From positions 1 to 64,000 of the forward strand of contig PNNO01000004.1 of the NCBI GenBank assembly GCA_013824265.1: 64,000 bases of DNA. Direction: 5' to 3'. Positions 32,250-42,056 of this stretch are shown here, piece by piece (the first letter of the stretch is position 1; the number at the start of each line of letters is the position of its first letter). Below the pieces are notes generated by a model. That model searched no databases. It was not told where the DNA came from and was given only the letters and a program-made list of their open reading frames with translations. Source of the stretch: a bacterium. Lineage in GTDB: Bacteria; Patescibacteriota; Gracilibacteria; UBA1369; PNNO01. Position numbers and translations under genes: made by a program.

Positions 32250-34715
32250 CTAAATAATTGCTCCGATTCTTCTTAAAATTTCTCTGTCGACAAAAGATTT
32301 GTCTCTTCCGTAAGTGAGTCTCGAAAGCTGTTTGATGGCTTCTGCAACGTTCTTATCGCCTTCTTCAAGATACGGATTAATAGGGATGATACTAAAAGGT
32401 CTGGATGGCTGAGAATCAATTGAAAGTTTCATTACCGCCTTAAATTTATCCAAATTGATAAGGTCTTGTTCAGAGAACACCGGACCAAATTCCTTTGCCA
32501 TATACTCGGCATCTTGTGCGCCTATTTTGTAGGCCATCATTGTTCCAACGTTACCAAACACAGCGTCTTTTACTTTTGATTTACCGTCTTCTCCCTCAAG
32601 TTGCTTTATATACTGATGCGCCATAATTAGTCCAAGTCTGTATTTTCTGGCCTCTGAAAGGATTGTTTCTATACTGTCCGTAATGTAATTTTGGAACTCA
32701 TCGATGTACAGAAAGAAATCTTTTCTTTCTCCTTTGCCAAGTTTTTGTCTTCTTAGCGCGGCCATCTGTATTTTTTGTACTATAATAAGACCAAGAAGTT
32801 TTGAGTTTATATCTCCGGTTGTTCCTTTTGAAAGGTTCATTAAAAGAATTTTATTGCTGTTCATTGCTTCGGAAAAATCAAAGCTGGATCTGCTTTGTCC
32901 GATTATATTTCGCATCATTGTGTTTGTAACAAATTGTCCAAATTTGGCAGCCAAATAAGGGATCATTTCCTGTTTCTCTCTTGCTCCCGTCTTTGCCATT
33001 TGGTTCTCCCAGAAAGAACGTACAATAGGGTTTTTTACATGTTCAACCTTCATTCTTTGATAATCATCATCTGTAAACAAACGTACTATATCCGTCAAAG
33101 CTCCGCCTTCGGGGTCTTCCATAAGGGTAAGACATCCGTTTCGGAAATAGTCCTGAATACGAGGGCCAAAGATTTCCTCATTGAATAGCTTGATCATTAT
33201 GTTCATGGCGTCCAAAGCAACAAGCTCACTTTCTTCCGGACTGTCCGCTTCAAGCAGATTTATACCGATAGGACGCTCAAGATCACCCGGATTAAAGTAA
33301 ATCACGTCATCTGCACGTTCGCGTGGAATAAAAGGCATAATATCCTCAATAAGCTGGCCGTGCGGATCAACTATACAAAGCCCGTTTCCGCTTTCCAGAT
33401 CCTGGCGGATCATTACTTGAAGCACGGAAGATTTACCGGTACCGGTTTGTCCGATAACATAGAAATGTCTGAATCTGTCTTCAGTTTTTATTCTAACTTC
33501 TTTTGTTTCTCCGCGATAATAATTGTGTCCTATTAAAATACCCTCGGTAGGTAGATTTGTTGGCGCAGGGGCAAGTTTAAATCTCTGCCATGCTATGCTT
33601 GGAGAGCGGTTATATTTTGTGTTCGGTATGTGATAAAGACTAGCAAGTTCATCACAGCTTAGAGTTGATTTCTTCTCAATAAGACTCTGATTAAGGGGTC
33701 TTTTGAATGATCTAAAAATAAAGTCTTTTATAAGTTTTCTGTCAGAATGCCATTTTGTGTATTTAAAGCCATTTCCGTTGGTTGTTGAATACTGTGAAAA
33801 TGCACTTTTCATGTTTGTAAGGTGGGAGATTGCTTCTCTTCTTGTATTTGCGGAAACAACAAGCCTTATTATGGTTTCAAAGCCAGGTTGAGAATTTTTT
33901 TCTTCAATGGCTTTTACCTCTTCCTCGGTTGCGGGAGTTGTTCTTGATGCGTCCGGATTTTGGCTGTTTTCCATATTGTCTCCATGTACAAGAAACTCAA
34001 AAAGCCCTGCTATCCAACTTAATGGATTAAGAGCGGATCGGCCATGTTTTCCCTTTTTATTGAAAAGTTCTTCAGCTTTACTACGTCCTTTGTCCTGCCA
34101 CCCATCTTTTTTTGGACGTATCATTATTTGAATCGCGGCCCCTTCTTCCGGTTTAAATTTTGAAAGTACGTTTACGGTTGTATTTATTGGGTCCGAATTA
34201 AGCCTCGTAAATGTTTTAAAAGGGATTATCGATTCTTTTACGAGCTTCATGTAAGTTCCAGCAACCTTGTAATTTTCTCTAAAAATATTGTAATCCGCCG
34301 TTTTTTCTATAAAACAATCCGGATAAAAACTTGTTAATTGTTTTTCGATGAGACTTTCAAGCCCACGCGGACATATTATAAAAAAATTAATTTCACCGTT
34401 TAAAACAGCATATTCAAGGGAAAGAAACTCCTGTCCTTTAATTTTGTCTTTAAAAGTTCCTCCATAAATACTGTGTAATGAAGTAAAGAAATGGCTCATT
34501 ACAGCTAAAACCTCTTTAAAATCTTTTCCGGCCGAAAACGCCTCACTCTCTCTTTCTCTGTCTTCTTTTGATTCTTTTTGAGGTACAAGTACTTTCAAAA
34601 AGACCATATCGAGCGATCTTTGGTAATTTACGTATAAACGAATCAATACCAGTGTTGCTATTACAACAAGGGCAAGAATTGCAGTACCAAGCAGAATTGT
34701 TAGAAGCTCATTCAT
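32250..34715 (-). CDS. VirD4/HerA-like membrane ATPase (copy A)
   Basis: One N-terminal membrane segment (about 3-27) is followed by a 350-residue domain without a recognised family and then an additional-strand, RecA-like motor. Walker A is GQTGTGKSS near residue 423, followed by VDPHGQLIEDI; the Walker B-like FFLYIDEFQNY and the arginine-rich EARKYRLGLIMAHQY are later. This pattern matches VirD4/TraG coupling proteins and HerA translocases. No relaxase, VirB4 or pilus genes are close, so it is not part of a visible conjugation module. Copy B (54864-57401) is clearly related along its whole length. These ATPases are frequent in Patescibacteria and may move DNA or proteins across the envelope. 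Confidence 0.8.
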   Translation of the reverse strand: MNELLTILLGTAILALVVIATLVLIRLYVNYQRSLDMVFLKVLVPQKESKEDRERESEAFSAGKDFKEVLAVMSHFFTSLHSIYGGTFKDKIKGQEFLSLEYAVLNGEINFFIICPRGLESLIEKQLTSFYPDCFIEKTADYNIFRENYKVAGTYMKLVKESIIPFKTFTRLNSDPINTTVNVLSKFKPEEGAAIQIMIRPKKDGWQDKGRSKAEELFNKKGKHGRSALNPLSWIAGLFEFLVHGDNMENSQNPDASRTTPATEEEVKAIEEKNSQPGFETIIRLVVSANTRREAISHLTNMKSAFSQYSTTNGNGFKYTKWHSDRKLIKDFIFRSFKRPLNQSLIEKKSTLSCDELASLYHIPNTKYNRSPSIAWQRFKLAPAPTNLPTEGILIGHNYYRGETKEVRIKTEDRFRHFYVIGQTGTGKSSVLQVMIRQDLESGNGLCIVDPHGQLIEDIMPFIPRERADDVIYFNPGDLERPIGINLLEADSPEESELVALDAMNIMIKLFNEEIFGPRIQDYFRNGCLTLMEDPEGGALTDIVRLFTDDDYQRMKVEHVKNPIVRSFWENQMAKTGAREKQEMIPYLAAKFGQFVTNTMMRNIIGQSRSSFDFSEAMNSNKILLMNLSKGTTGDINSKLLGLIIVQKIQMAALRRQKLGKGERKDFFLYIDEFQNYITDSIETILSEARKYRLGLIMAHQYIKQLEGEDGKSKVKDAVFGNVGTMMAYKIGAQDAEYMAKEFGPVFSEQDLINLDKFKAVMKLSIDSQPSRPFSIIPINPYLEEGDKNVAEAIKQLSRLTYGRDKSFVDREILRRIGAII

Positions 34716-34790
34716 ACGCGTAAAGAACTATAATTTCACTCTTATATATTATAGTGCAAAAAAACGTTATTGGGAAGCTCTGCATTGCTG

Positions 34791-36560
34791 TTACTCGGCA
34801 GGTTTTCTAATGTCTATATGCATTTCTGCGATTTGGTTTGCCGGCAGTTCGGAAGGTGCGCCAAGCATTAAATCGCGGGCTTTCTGATCTTTTGGGAATG
34901 CTATAATTTCGCGGATGTTAGGCTCATTTTGGAAAATCATGATAAGTCTATCAAGTCCAAATGCAAGTCCTCCATGAGGTGGGGCTCCAAACTCAAAAGC
35001 GTGTAAAAGATGTCCGAATCTCAGCTCGGCATCTTTTTTTGAAATTCCAAGAATATCGAAAATTGTGGATTGAAGATCTCTTTCATGTATTCTCATGCTT
35101 CCTCCGGCGATTTCACTTCCATTAAGAACCAAATCATACGCCTGAGACCTTACTTTTTCCGGACTTTCTTTTAAAAGGTCTATGTCTTCATCAAGCGGTC
35201 TTGTAAACGGATGATGAACCGCACTTATATGTTGTTCTTCCTCATTCCATTCAAAAAGAGGGAAGTGAGTTACCCATAAATATGACAATGTTTTTTCATC
35301 AGCCAAGCCTAATTTTTGAGCACAAGCAAGCCTAACTTGCCCCAGAGCCTGACATGCAACTTCAAATTTGTCGGCCGTAAAGAAGATAATGTCTCCTGTT
35401 TCTGCACCCATTTTTTCTTTTATCTTTGCGATTTCTTCTTCTTTAAAGAATTTTGTGATTGTTGATTGAGGACCTTCTTCGGTAAATTTTATATAAGCAA
35501 GTCCCTTGGCTTTGTGCACTTTTGCGACTTCCTCCATTTGATCGGTATCTTTTCTTGTAAAACTTGCTCCGCCTTTTACTAATAATGATTTTACAATTCC
35601 TCCGTTTTGAAGAGCGCCGGTGAATACTTTAAATTCACAGTTTTCAACTTCCTCGCTTACCGTAACAAGCGGCATTTCGAACCTTAAATCAGGCTTGTCA
35701 GAGCCATATTGGTCTATTGCTTCCTGCCATGTAAGTCTTCTAAAAGGAGTTGTCTGAATTTTTTTGTCCGGAATCATTGCCTTGCTGAGCTCAAGTACAA
35801 GTTCTTCGGCAACATTCATTATGTCTTCTTCGTGTATAAAAGACATTTCAACGTCAAGCTGGGTAAATTCCGGCTGCCTGTCTCCGCGTTGATCTTCATC
35901 CCTAAAACAGCGCGCCACCTGGAAGTATCTGTCGAATGAAGATACCATTAAAAGCTGCTTCATTTGTTGTGGAGACTGCGGTAAAACGTAAAAATTTCCC
36001 GGATAAATTCGTGAAGGAACAATGTATTCACGGCTTCCTTCAGGCGTTCCTTTAATCATTATTGGAGTTTCTATTTCCAAGAAATTCTTCTTGTCCATGA
36101 AGTCGCGGATGAACTTAATCATCTTGTATCTTCTTTCTATATTTTTGTGCATTCGGCCTCTTCGAAGATCCAAATATCTGTATTTAAGCCTTATTTCCTC
36201 TGCCACCTCTTTGTCCTGATCAATTTCAAATGGTGGAGTGATTGATTTGTTCAATATGTAAGCCCCTGTAACCAAAACTTCCACTTCTCCACTATCTATA
36301 TTTTGATTGGTTTGCCCTTCCGGACGTTTTCTAACTAATCCTTTTATTTCTATTACAAACTCGCTTCTGCATTCGTCTCCAATTGCGTAAGCATCTTTGT
36401 TTTCAGGGTCAAAAACTATTTGCGTGTAGCCGTAGCCGTCGCGCAGATCCATAAAAATAAGCCCGCCGTGATTTCTTCTGCGGTGGACCCATCCGGCAAG
36501 TCTTACTTCTTTTCCTTCGTCAGAGCCTCTTAATTCCGAGCAAGTATGTGTTCTATACAT
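34791..36560 (-). CDS. aspS: Aspartyl-tRNA synthetase
   Basis: AspS is a class II synthetase with an N-terminal OB anticodon-binding domain (about 1-105, with GWVHRRRNHGGLIFMDLRD), motif 2 FRDEDQRGDRQPEFTQLD, the bacterial GAD insertion (about 290-410) and motif 3 GAPPHGGLAFGLDRL near the end. The GAD insertion identifies the bacterial subtype. Whether it also charges tRNA-Asn (non-discriminating) depends on gatCAB or asnS elsewhere, which are not visible here. The length of 589 is normal. It is read leftward between dnaE and VirD4-like copy A. Confidence 0.95.
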   Translation of the reverse strand: MYRTHTCSELRGSDEGKEVRLAGWVHRRRNHGGLIFMDLRDGYGYTQIVFDPENKDAYAIGDECRSEFVIEIKGLVRKRPEGQTNQNIDSGEVEVLVTGAYILNKSITPPFEIDQDKEVAEEIRLKYRYLDLRRGRMHKNIERRYKMIKFIRDFMDKKNFLEIETPIMIKGTPEGSREYIVPSRIYPGNFYVLPQSPQQMKQLLMVSSFDRYFQVARCFRDEDQRGDRQPEFTQLDVEMSFIHEEDIMNVAEELVLELSKAMIPDKKIQTTPFRRLTWQEAIDQYGSDKPDLRFEMPLVTVSEEVENCEFKVFTGALQNGGIVKSLLVKGGASFTRKDTDQMEEVAKVHKAKGLAYIKFTEEGPQSTITKFFKEEEIAKIKEKMGAETGDIIFFTADKFEVACQALGQVRLACAQKLGLADEKTLSYLWVTHFPLFEWNEEEQHISAVHHPFTRPLDEDIDLLKESPEKVRSQAYDLVLNGSEIAGGSMRIHERDLQSTIFDILGISKKDAELRFGHLLHAFEFGAPPHGGLAFGLDRLIMIFQNEPNIREIIAFPKDQKARDLMLGAPSELPANQIAEMHIDIRKPAE

Positions 36561-36620
36561 AGTGTAACAAATCGTTAAGATACGGTTTGAATGTAATTGT
36601 ACGGCTCTAAATAGTCAATT

Positions 36621-39600
36621 CTATATTGAGTTTGCCGTAAGCTGGTTTATTGTGTACTTCAAATCATCTGTTACTTTTACCCCAAAAGGTACTTTTATTC
36701 TTTGGAGCTTTTCTCCGTCGCTTAAATGTATTTCGCACGGGGTTTCACCTTTGTTTTTTAAAAGTTCCTGTTTTATATCGTTTAAAATTATTTTGCTGCA
36801 GTTTAAAGGTATCTTAATGACAAACGGGCTTTCTTCGGGCGCTTCTGCGGCATTTGCGGCGGCCATGGGAGCTGATTGAGCCACTTCATTTATTTGCTCG
36901 GCAACTTCAATGTCCTCCTCCTCGTCTGCAATATCAAAATTCGGCTTAACCAGGATTACTTTTTCTTCAGGCTTATAAATGCCGTCTTTTTTTGCTTTTT
37001 CTATCATCGCTTCAAGTGATATTTTCTTTGCTTCGTCGCAGACAAATTGGACCATTCCTCTTCTGTCGGAAATTTTCCCGGTCATAATTACCATTTCGTC
37101 TTCCATAAACATGTGGCCGTATTTTTGATACGCTTTTGGAAACACAATTACGTCCATTTTCCCCGAAGGATCCTCAATTGTGAAAGAAGCCATGTACGTT
37201 CCGCTCTTTGTAAAAATTTTCCTGTATTGCGTTATTAATCCGCCTATGGCCAATTTTTTGCCTATCTCTTTTTTTGTAAGATTTGCTATTAAATGAGCCT
37301 TTTTTGAAAAATAGCTTTTTAACCCCTGTAGGGGGTGGCTTGAGACATAGAGCCCAAGATATTCCTTCTCCCATTTTAATTTCTCCATTGGTGTCGCCAG
37401 GGCTGTATTTTTAAGTGTAAATGAGTTTGATGACTTGCCTTCTTTAGGTTCATCAAGCATGCCGAATATATCTGTTTGTCCGTCAACTTTTGTCTTATAG
37501 TTATATTTTGCAAAATTTGATATCTCTTCCGTGCTCTCCGCTATTTGTTTTCGATCCCCAAAATCGTCAAAAGCCCCGCCGTAGGCAAGTGCTTCAATCG
37601 TTTTTTTGTTAAGCACCTTTTGTGGCACCCTTGAGCAGAAATCTTCCAAAGAAGTAAAAGGTTTTTCTCCGCGCGCGTTTATTATTTCCTGTGCCGGAGC
37701 ATCTCCGATTCCTTTTATTGCGGCAAGTCCGAATCTGATTGTTTTGTCATCAACATATGTAAAATTTCTAAACGACTCATTTACCGAAGGGGGAAGAACA
37801 TGTATTCCCATTTGTTCACATTCAAGAATTTCAAAAACTATTTTATCCGTGTTGGTGTAATCACAACTCATTAGAGAGGTCATGAATTCCGTTGGATAAT
37901 TTGCCTTTAAATAAGCCGTTTGATAAGAAATCATGGCGTAACAAGTCGCGTGTGCTTTGTTAAATCCATATCCGGCAAACGGTTCTATAACTTTTTCAAA
38001 AACTTCATGGGCGAATTTTTCATTATGACCCATTTTTATTGAACCTTCAGCGAATTTCTGATGTTGCTCCTGTAAGAGTGTTGGACTTTTTTTGCCCACC
38101 GCTTTTCGCAAAATATCCGCTTCGCCAAGGCTGAATCCAGCAAACTTTCTGGCTATTTGTAATATCTGTTCCTGATATATGGCTACTCCATAAGTTTCTT
38201 TGAGTATTTCTTCGAAAGAAGGGTCAAGATATTTAACTTTTTTTGGATTGTGGGCGCCTTTTATATAAGAGGGGATCCATTCCATAGGCCCCGGTCTGTA
38301 TAGCGAAATCATGGCTATAATATCTTCGAAAGCCGTTGGTTTTAGCTGTTTTAAATATCGTTTCATCCCCGGAGATTCAAGCTGGAATACACCTGATGTT
38401 TCTCCTTTTTGCAAAAGTTTAAACGTATTCTCGTCTTCGAGCGGGATAGTATCCAAAACAATATCGGCCCCTTTTGTTCTTTTTATTATTTTTATTGCGG
38501 TTTCAAGAAGCGTAAGGTTTTTAAGTCCCAAAAAGTCCATTTTAAGAAGTCCGATTTCTTCAATCGGCTTCATTGAATATTGAGTGATTATAGATTCCGT
38601 GTCGTTTGGAGCTCTTTGAAGCGGAGTATGATCTACAAGTGGCTTATCCGAAATAACAACCGCGCAGGCATGAGTGCCCGCGTGTCTTACCGTCCCGTCA
38701 AGCTTAGCGGCTATATCCAGCAGTATTTTTGCGTCATCTTCGTGTTCGTAAATCGCACGTAAATCGGGATCATTATGAATTGAGTCTATTAAAGGAGCGT
38801 GTTTTCCAAGAATTGTTGGAGGAATAAGTTTGGCTATCCTGTCGACATCTCCATAAGGATATCCAAGCCCTCGGCCGGTGTCTCTTACTACGGCTTTGGC
38901 GGTCATCGTTCCAAATGTAATTATTTGCGCAACATTTCCTCTGCCGTATTTATTTACAACGTATTCAAGAACTTCATCTCTTCGGCTGTCAGCGAAATCA
39001 ATATCAATATCGGGCATTGATACGCGTGAAGGATTTAAGAATCTTTCAAAGATGAGTCCATACTTAAGCGGATCTACCGTTGTTATGTCCAAAGAATAAG
39101 CAATAATTGCTCCCGCCGCACTTCCGCGCCCCGGGCCAACAAGTATTCCGTTATCTTTTGCGAACTTAACAAAATCATGAACTATAAGGAAGTATGTGTT
39201 AAAACCCATGCTGTCTACCATTTCAAGCTCGTAGTCCAATTGTTTTAAAGCCCTTTCCTGATCCGCTTCAGGGTATTTTTGTTTTACCCCCTCGATACAT
39301 AAAGTTCTTAAATAATCTTTTGGAGGTTCGTTTTGCGGCGTATTAAAACTTGGCAGAAGGTTTTGATCCAATTTGATTTCCAAGTCGCACTTTTCCGCTA
39401 TTTTTAAAGTATTTTCTATAGCTTCCGGAACATGAGAAAAAGACTCTTTCATTTCCTCCGGACTGCGCATTGAGAAATCTCCGATATATTTCATTCTGTC
39501 GGCATCTTGTACGGATTTGCCCGTTTGTATACAAAGCAAAACATCATGTACCTGGGTGTCTTCCTTTTCAACGTAATGGCAGTCATTTGTGGCTACCAAA

Positions 39601-40199
39601 GGAACACCAAGCTTACCGGCTATTTCAATTATTTTCTTATTAACTATCATTTGGCTTTCGATTTCAGGATGATCCTGCAGTTCCAAATAGAAATCATCTT
39701 TGCCAAATATATCCTGATACCTCTTTATGCTTTCGATTAGTTTTTCTTCGTTGTTTTGCAAAATAAGCCTTGGGATTTCTCCGGCAAGACAGGCTGTAAG
39801 ACAAATAAGTCCTTCCGAATGGGCTTTAAGTAGCCCAAAGTCTATTCTGGGTTTATAGTAAAATCCTTCCAAATGCCCTTGAGAGACAAGCTTAAGTAGG
39901 TTTTTATATCCAACATTATTTTTTGCAAGTAAAACAAGATGGAATGGCTTATTCTCGGGTCCGGGAACTTTATCAAACCGTGATCCTGTAGCTACATATG
40001 CTTCAACTCCTATAATTGGTTTTATCCCTTCTTTTTTCGCGGCTTTATAAAATTCTATTGCTCCATAAAGAACACCGTGGTCGGTTAAAGCGACTGCCGG
40101 AGAACCATCTTTTTTGGCTTTCGCGACTATGTCGTTTGGCTTTCCCAGGCCGTCAAGCAAGCTGTAGTGGCTGTGTACATGTAAGTGCACAAAAGACAT
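36621..40199 (-). CDS. dnaE: DNA polymerase III alpha subunit
   Basis: This is the replicative polymerase. The PHP domain comes first (HLHVHSHYSLLDG), then the C-family polymerase core with the catalytic Asp pair in PDIDIDFADSRR, the thumb and fingers, helix-hairpin-helix (KVLNKKTIEALAYGGAFDDFG) and a C-terminal OB domain. The ATG at 40199 is preferred to the in-frame ATG at 40280: the first gives the canonical MSFVHLHVHSHYS start, while the extension lies almost against tRNA-Leu. It lacks a 3'-5' exonuclease domain, so it is DnaE rather than PolC. Length 1192 is normal. It lies leftward of tRNA-Leu and may share its transcript. Confidence 0.95.
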   Translation of the reverse strand: MSFVHLHVHSHYSLLDGLGKPNDIVAKAKKDGSPAVALTDHGVLYGAIEFYKAAKKEGIKPIIGVEAYVATGSRFDKVPGPENKPFHLVLLAKNNVGYKNLLKLVSQGHLEGFYYKPRIDFGLLKAHSEGLICLTACLAGEIPRLILQNNEEKLIESIKRYQDIFGKDDFYLELQDHPEIESQMIVNKKIIEIAGKLGVPLVATNDCHYVEKEDTQVHDVLLCIQTGKSVQDADRMKYIGDFSMRSPEEMKESFSHVPEAIENTLKIAEKCDLEIKLDQNLLPSFNTPQNEPPKDYLRTLCIEGVKQKYPEADQERALKQLDYELEMVDSMGFNTYFLIVHDFVKFAKDNGILVGPGRGSAAGAIIAYSLDITTVDPLKYGLIFERFLNPSRVSMPDIDIDFADSRRDEVLEYVVNKYGRGNVAQIITFGTMTAKAVVRDTGRGLGYPYGDVDRIAKLIPPTILGKHAPLIDSIHNDPDLRAIYEHEDDAKILLDIAAKLDGTVRHAGTHACAVVISDKPLVDHTPLQRAPNDTESIITQYSMKPIEEIGLLKMDFLGLKNLTLLETAIKIIKRTKGADIVLDTIPLEDENTFKLLQKGETSGVFQLESPGMKRYLKQLKPTAFEDIIAMISLYRPGPMEWIPSYIKGAHNPKKVKYLDPSFEEILKETYGVAIYQEQILQIARKFAGFSLGEADILRKAVGKKSPTLLQEQHQKFAEGSIKMGHNEKFAHEVFEKVIEPFAGYGFNKAHATCYAMISYQTAYLKANYPTEFMTSLMSCDYTNTDKIVFEILECEQMGIHVLPPSVNESFRNFTYVDDKTIRFGLAAIKGIGDAPAQEIINARGEKPFTSLEDFCSRVPQKVLNKKTIEALAYGGAFDDFGDRKQIAESTEEISNFAKYNYKTKVDGQTDIFGMLDEPKEGKSSNSFTLKNTALATPMEKLKWEKEYLGLYVSSHPLQGLKSYFSKKAHLIANLTKKEIGKKLAIGGLITQYRKIFTKSGTYMASFTIEDPSGKMDVIVFPKAYQKYGHMFMEDEMVIMTGKISDRRGMVQFVCDEAKKISLEAMIEKAKKDGIYKPEEKVILVKPNFDIADEEEDIEVAEQINEVAQSAPMAAANAAEAPEESPFVIKIPLNCSKIILNDIKQELLKNKGETPCEIHLSDGEKLQRIKVPFGVKVTDDLKYTINQLTANSI

Positions 40200-40290
40200 A
40201 AATTCGTCTACATTTAAAAAGGTTGGGCAAGGAAGATGATAACGGCTTACAGCCCAATTTACAAACAAAAAGCCCTTCAAATCTTTTATA

Positions 40291-40375
40291 TGGTGCCGGG
40301 GAGAGGACTCGAACCTCCATGGGTTTCCCCACCAGTTCCTAAGACTGGCGTGTCTACCAATTTCACCACCTCGGC
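40291..40375 (-). tRNA. tRNA-Leu (anticodon TAG)
   Basis: The cloverleaf on the minus strand has acceptor GCCGAGG/CCCCGGC with one A-C mismatch, anticodon stem CCAGT/ACTGG with loop CTTAGGA (TAG, reading CTA/CTN), a long class II variable arm, T arm with TTCGAGT, and CCA encoded at 40293-40291. dnaE begins 91 bp downstream on the same strand. Confidence 0.95.
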
Positions 40376-40474
40376 AATATGCTAATTTGAAGAGCTATAC
40401 AAAGTTAACAAAAACCATTTTGAGCGTCAATAAGAAAATAAAAAAAATACTAATTAACAACAAAATAAAAAGAT

Positions 40475-40503
40475 TTGACAAATATGATTTTATTGAGTAA
40501 TAT
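40475..40503 (+). promoter_or_regulatory. Upstream promoter P1 of sigma-4/HARE regulator 1
   Basis: TTGACA (40475-40480) and TAATAT (40498-40503) are separated by exactly 17 bp. Transcription would start near 40510, giving a leader of about 105 nt ahead of the ATG at 40616. Confidence 0.7.
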
Positions 40504-40555
40504 CTTCATCCAAATTCCTTTTAAAATAATTTTGCATATTTATCAATTATCTTGC

Positions 40556-40584
40556 TTGACATATTAATTGATTACGAATATGTT
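40556..40584 (+). promoter_or_regulatory. Downstream promoter P2 of sigma-4/HARE regulator 1
   Basis: A second TTGACA (40556-40561) is followed after 17 bp by TATGTT (40579-40584), which would start transcription about 25 nt before the ATG. Together with P1 this is a tandem arrangement 81 bp apart. Confidence 0.6.
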
Positions 40585-40615
40585 GTTAGCACTTTAGCCA
40601 CTATCATCACTTCCT

Positions 40616-41707
40616 ATGAATAATAAACAGGTACAGAATTCACGAAGTGTTTCAATAAAGAAACTCGACTTGTCTGAAATAATGGAGGATATATTTTTGG
40701 TTTTAAGCCAAAAAGAAAAAGACGTAATTGTTAAACGTTTCAGTTTGGACAACAAACCAAAGATGACTTTGGAAAGAATCGGACAGGAATTTTCTGTAAC
40801 AAGAGAAAGAATTAGACAGATTGAAAAAATTGCCCTTGGAAAACTTAGAAGAACTGTTAAAAGTACAAAACTTAGCGAAATTAGCGCGGTTGCAAAAGAA
40901 ATTATGGACAATAAAGGTGGAGTAAGTACGGAAAAGGCGCTTGTTAGTGAGATTTTAAACGTAATAGGAAGCAGCGAGAACGTTGACGCAAACATTATAA
41001 GACTTTCTCTAAATATTACTCCGGAACTTGAAAAGACTGATAAAAGTAATCTTTACAACCCATTCTGGAGATTCGAGAGCATTAGCGAATCAACCGTAAA
41101 GCAAATAGTAACGGCCGGAGTTTCATTCCTTAATAAAAAAGGGGATACGGTTGATAACGATACAATAGCCGATCATGTTCAAAAGGCTCTTGCCTCAAAG
41201 GAAGTAACTGTTGAAAAGGAAACGGTTGTATCAGCTTTGGAAGTTGATAAGAGACTTAAGAAGATAAGCGGAGGATACGGACTTATGAGCTGGAGACATA
41301 TAAATCCTAGAAGCATAAGAGACAAGGCATATATCATACTTAAAGAAATTCAGAAGCCACTTCACTTTATTGAAATAGCTAACAAGATTTCAGAAGCCGG
41401 TTTTGATAAAAAGGTTGTAACTACACAAGCCGTTCACAACGAGCTTATAAGATACGACCAGTTTGTACTTGTAGGAAGAGGACTTTATGCTCTTAAAGAA
41501 TGGGGATTTAGAAAAGGAACCGTGGCTGATGTAATTGAAGAATTGCTTGATAAAAAAAGCCCTTTAAGTAAACAGGATATTATTCTGGGAGTTCTTAAAC
41601 AAAGACAGGTAAAGAAGGGAACAATTTCCCTTAACCTTCAAAAGAACGCACATTTCGTGAGAGTTGGTAGAGCAATGTATTCGCTCGACAAATCTCTTAA
41701 AAAGTAA
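40616..41707 (+). CDS. Sigma-region-4/HARE-HTH fusion regulator (copy 1)
   Basis: Residues about 20-80 match sigma-70 region 4, with the recognition helix FSVTRERIRQIEKIALGKLRR that normally contacts the -35 box. Regions 2 and 3, needed for -10 binding and melting, are missing. The middle (about 90-225) has no known family. Residues about 230-310 form a HARE-HTH winged helix (RDKAYIILKEIQKPLHFIEIANKI...FVLVGRGLYALKEWG) as in the RNA polymerase delta subunit, and a second weak winged segment may close the protein. It could be an RNA polymerase-bound or -35-binding regulator rather than a sigma factor. Copy 2 at 48761-49825 has the same architecture. HIT follows 14 bp downstream. Confidence 0.8.
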   Translation: MNNKQVQNSRSVSIKKLDLSEIMEDIFLVLSQKEKDVIVKRFSLDNKPKMTLERIGQEFSVTRERIRQIEKIALGKLRRTVKSTKLSEISAVAKEIMDNKGGVSTEKALVSEILNVIGSSENVDANIIRLSLNITPELEKTDKSNLYNPFWRFESISESTVKQIVTAGVSFLNKKGDTVDNDTIADHVQKALASKEVTVEKETVVSALEVDKRLKKISGGYGLMSWRHINPRSIRDKAYIILKEIQKPLHFIEIANKISEAGFDKKVVTTQAVHNELIRYDQFVLVGRGLYALKEWGFRKGTVADVIEELLDKKSPLSKQDIILGVLKQRQVKKGTISLNLQKNAHFVRVGRAMYSLDKSLKK

Positions 41708-41721
41708 ATCCAGTAAACGGT

Positions 41722-42036
41722 ATGCAAGATTGCCTGTTCTGCAAAATTTTGAATAAGGAAATTAATTCCGAGATAGTTCACGAAGATGACACTTGCGTGG
41801 CTTTTAAGGATATCAATCCAAAAGCGCGTGTTCATCTTTTGATCGTTCCAAAAAAACATATCGATTCAATCGCGCACATGGAAGAAGGGGACGAAAAGAT
41901 AATGGGCCATTTGATAAATGTTGCAAAAAAACTTGCTGAACAAAATGATTGTAAAGGTTACCAACTTCTGTTTAATGTCGGACGAGAGGCAGGGCAAATA
42001 ATCTTCCACGTTCATTTGCATTTAATGGGGAAGTAA
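41722..42036 (+). CDS. HIT-family nucleotide hydrolase
   Basis: A small HIT-fold protein with FCKILNKEI near the start, KARVHLLIVPKKHI in the middle and the histidine triad HVHLHLMG at the end. HIT proteins of the HinT branch split nucleoside phosphoramidates and adenylates. The 104-residue length is typical. It follows the sigma-4/HARE gene closely and converges on nadC. Confidence 0.92.
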   Translation: MQDCLFCKILNKEINSEIVHEDDTCVAFKDINPKARVHLLIVPKKHIDSIAHMEEGDEKIMGHLINVAKKLAEQNDCKGYQLLFNVGREAGQIIFHVHLHLMGK

Positions 42037-42056
42037 AATTTTTCTTTAAAGATTTT

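Noticed and set aside
32250-34715. Integrated conjugative element
   Set aside because: Only the coupling-type ATPase is present; no relaxase, VirB4, integrase, attachment repeats or pilus genes occur in the surrounding 20 kb.
40376-40615. A possible small gene or RNA in the gap ahead of the first sigma-4/HARE gene
   Set aside because: The stretch is AT-rich, has only short frames, and is explained by the tandem promoters.
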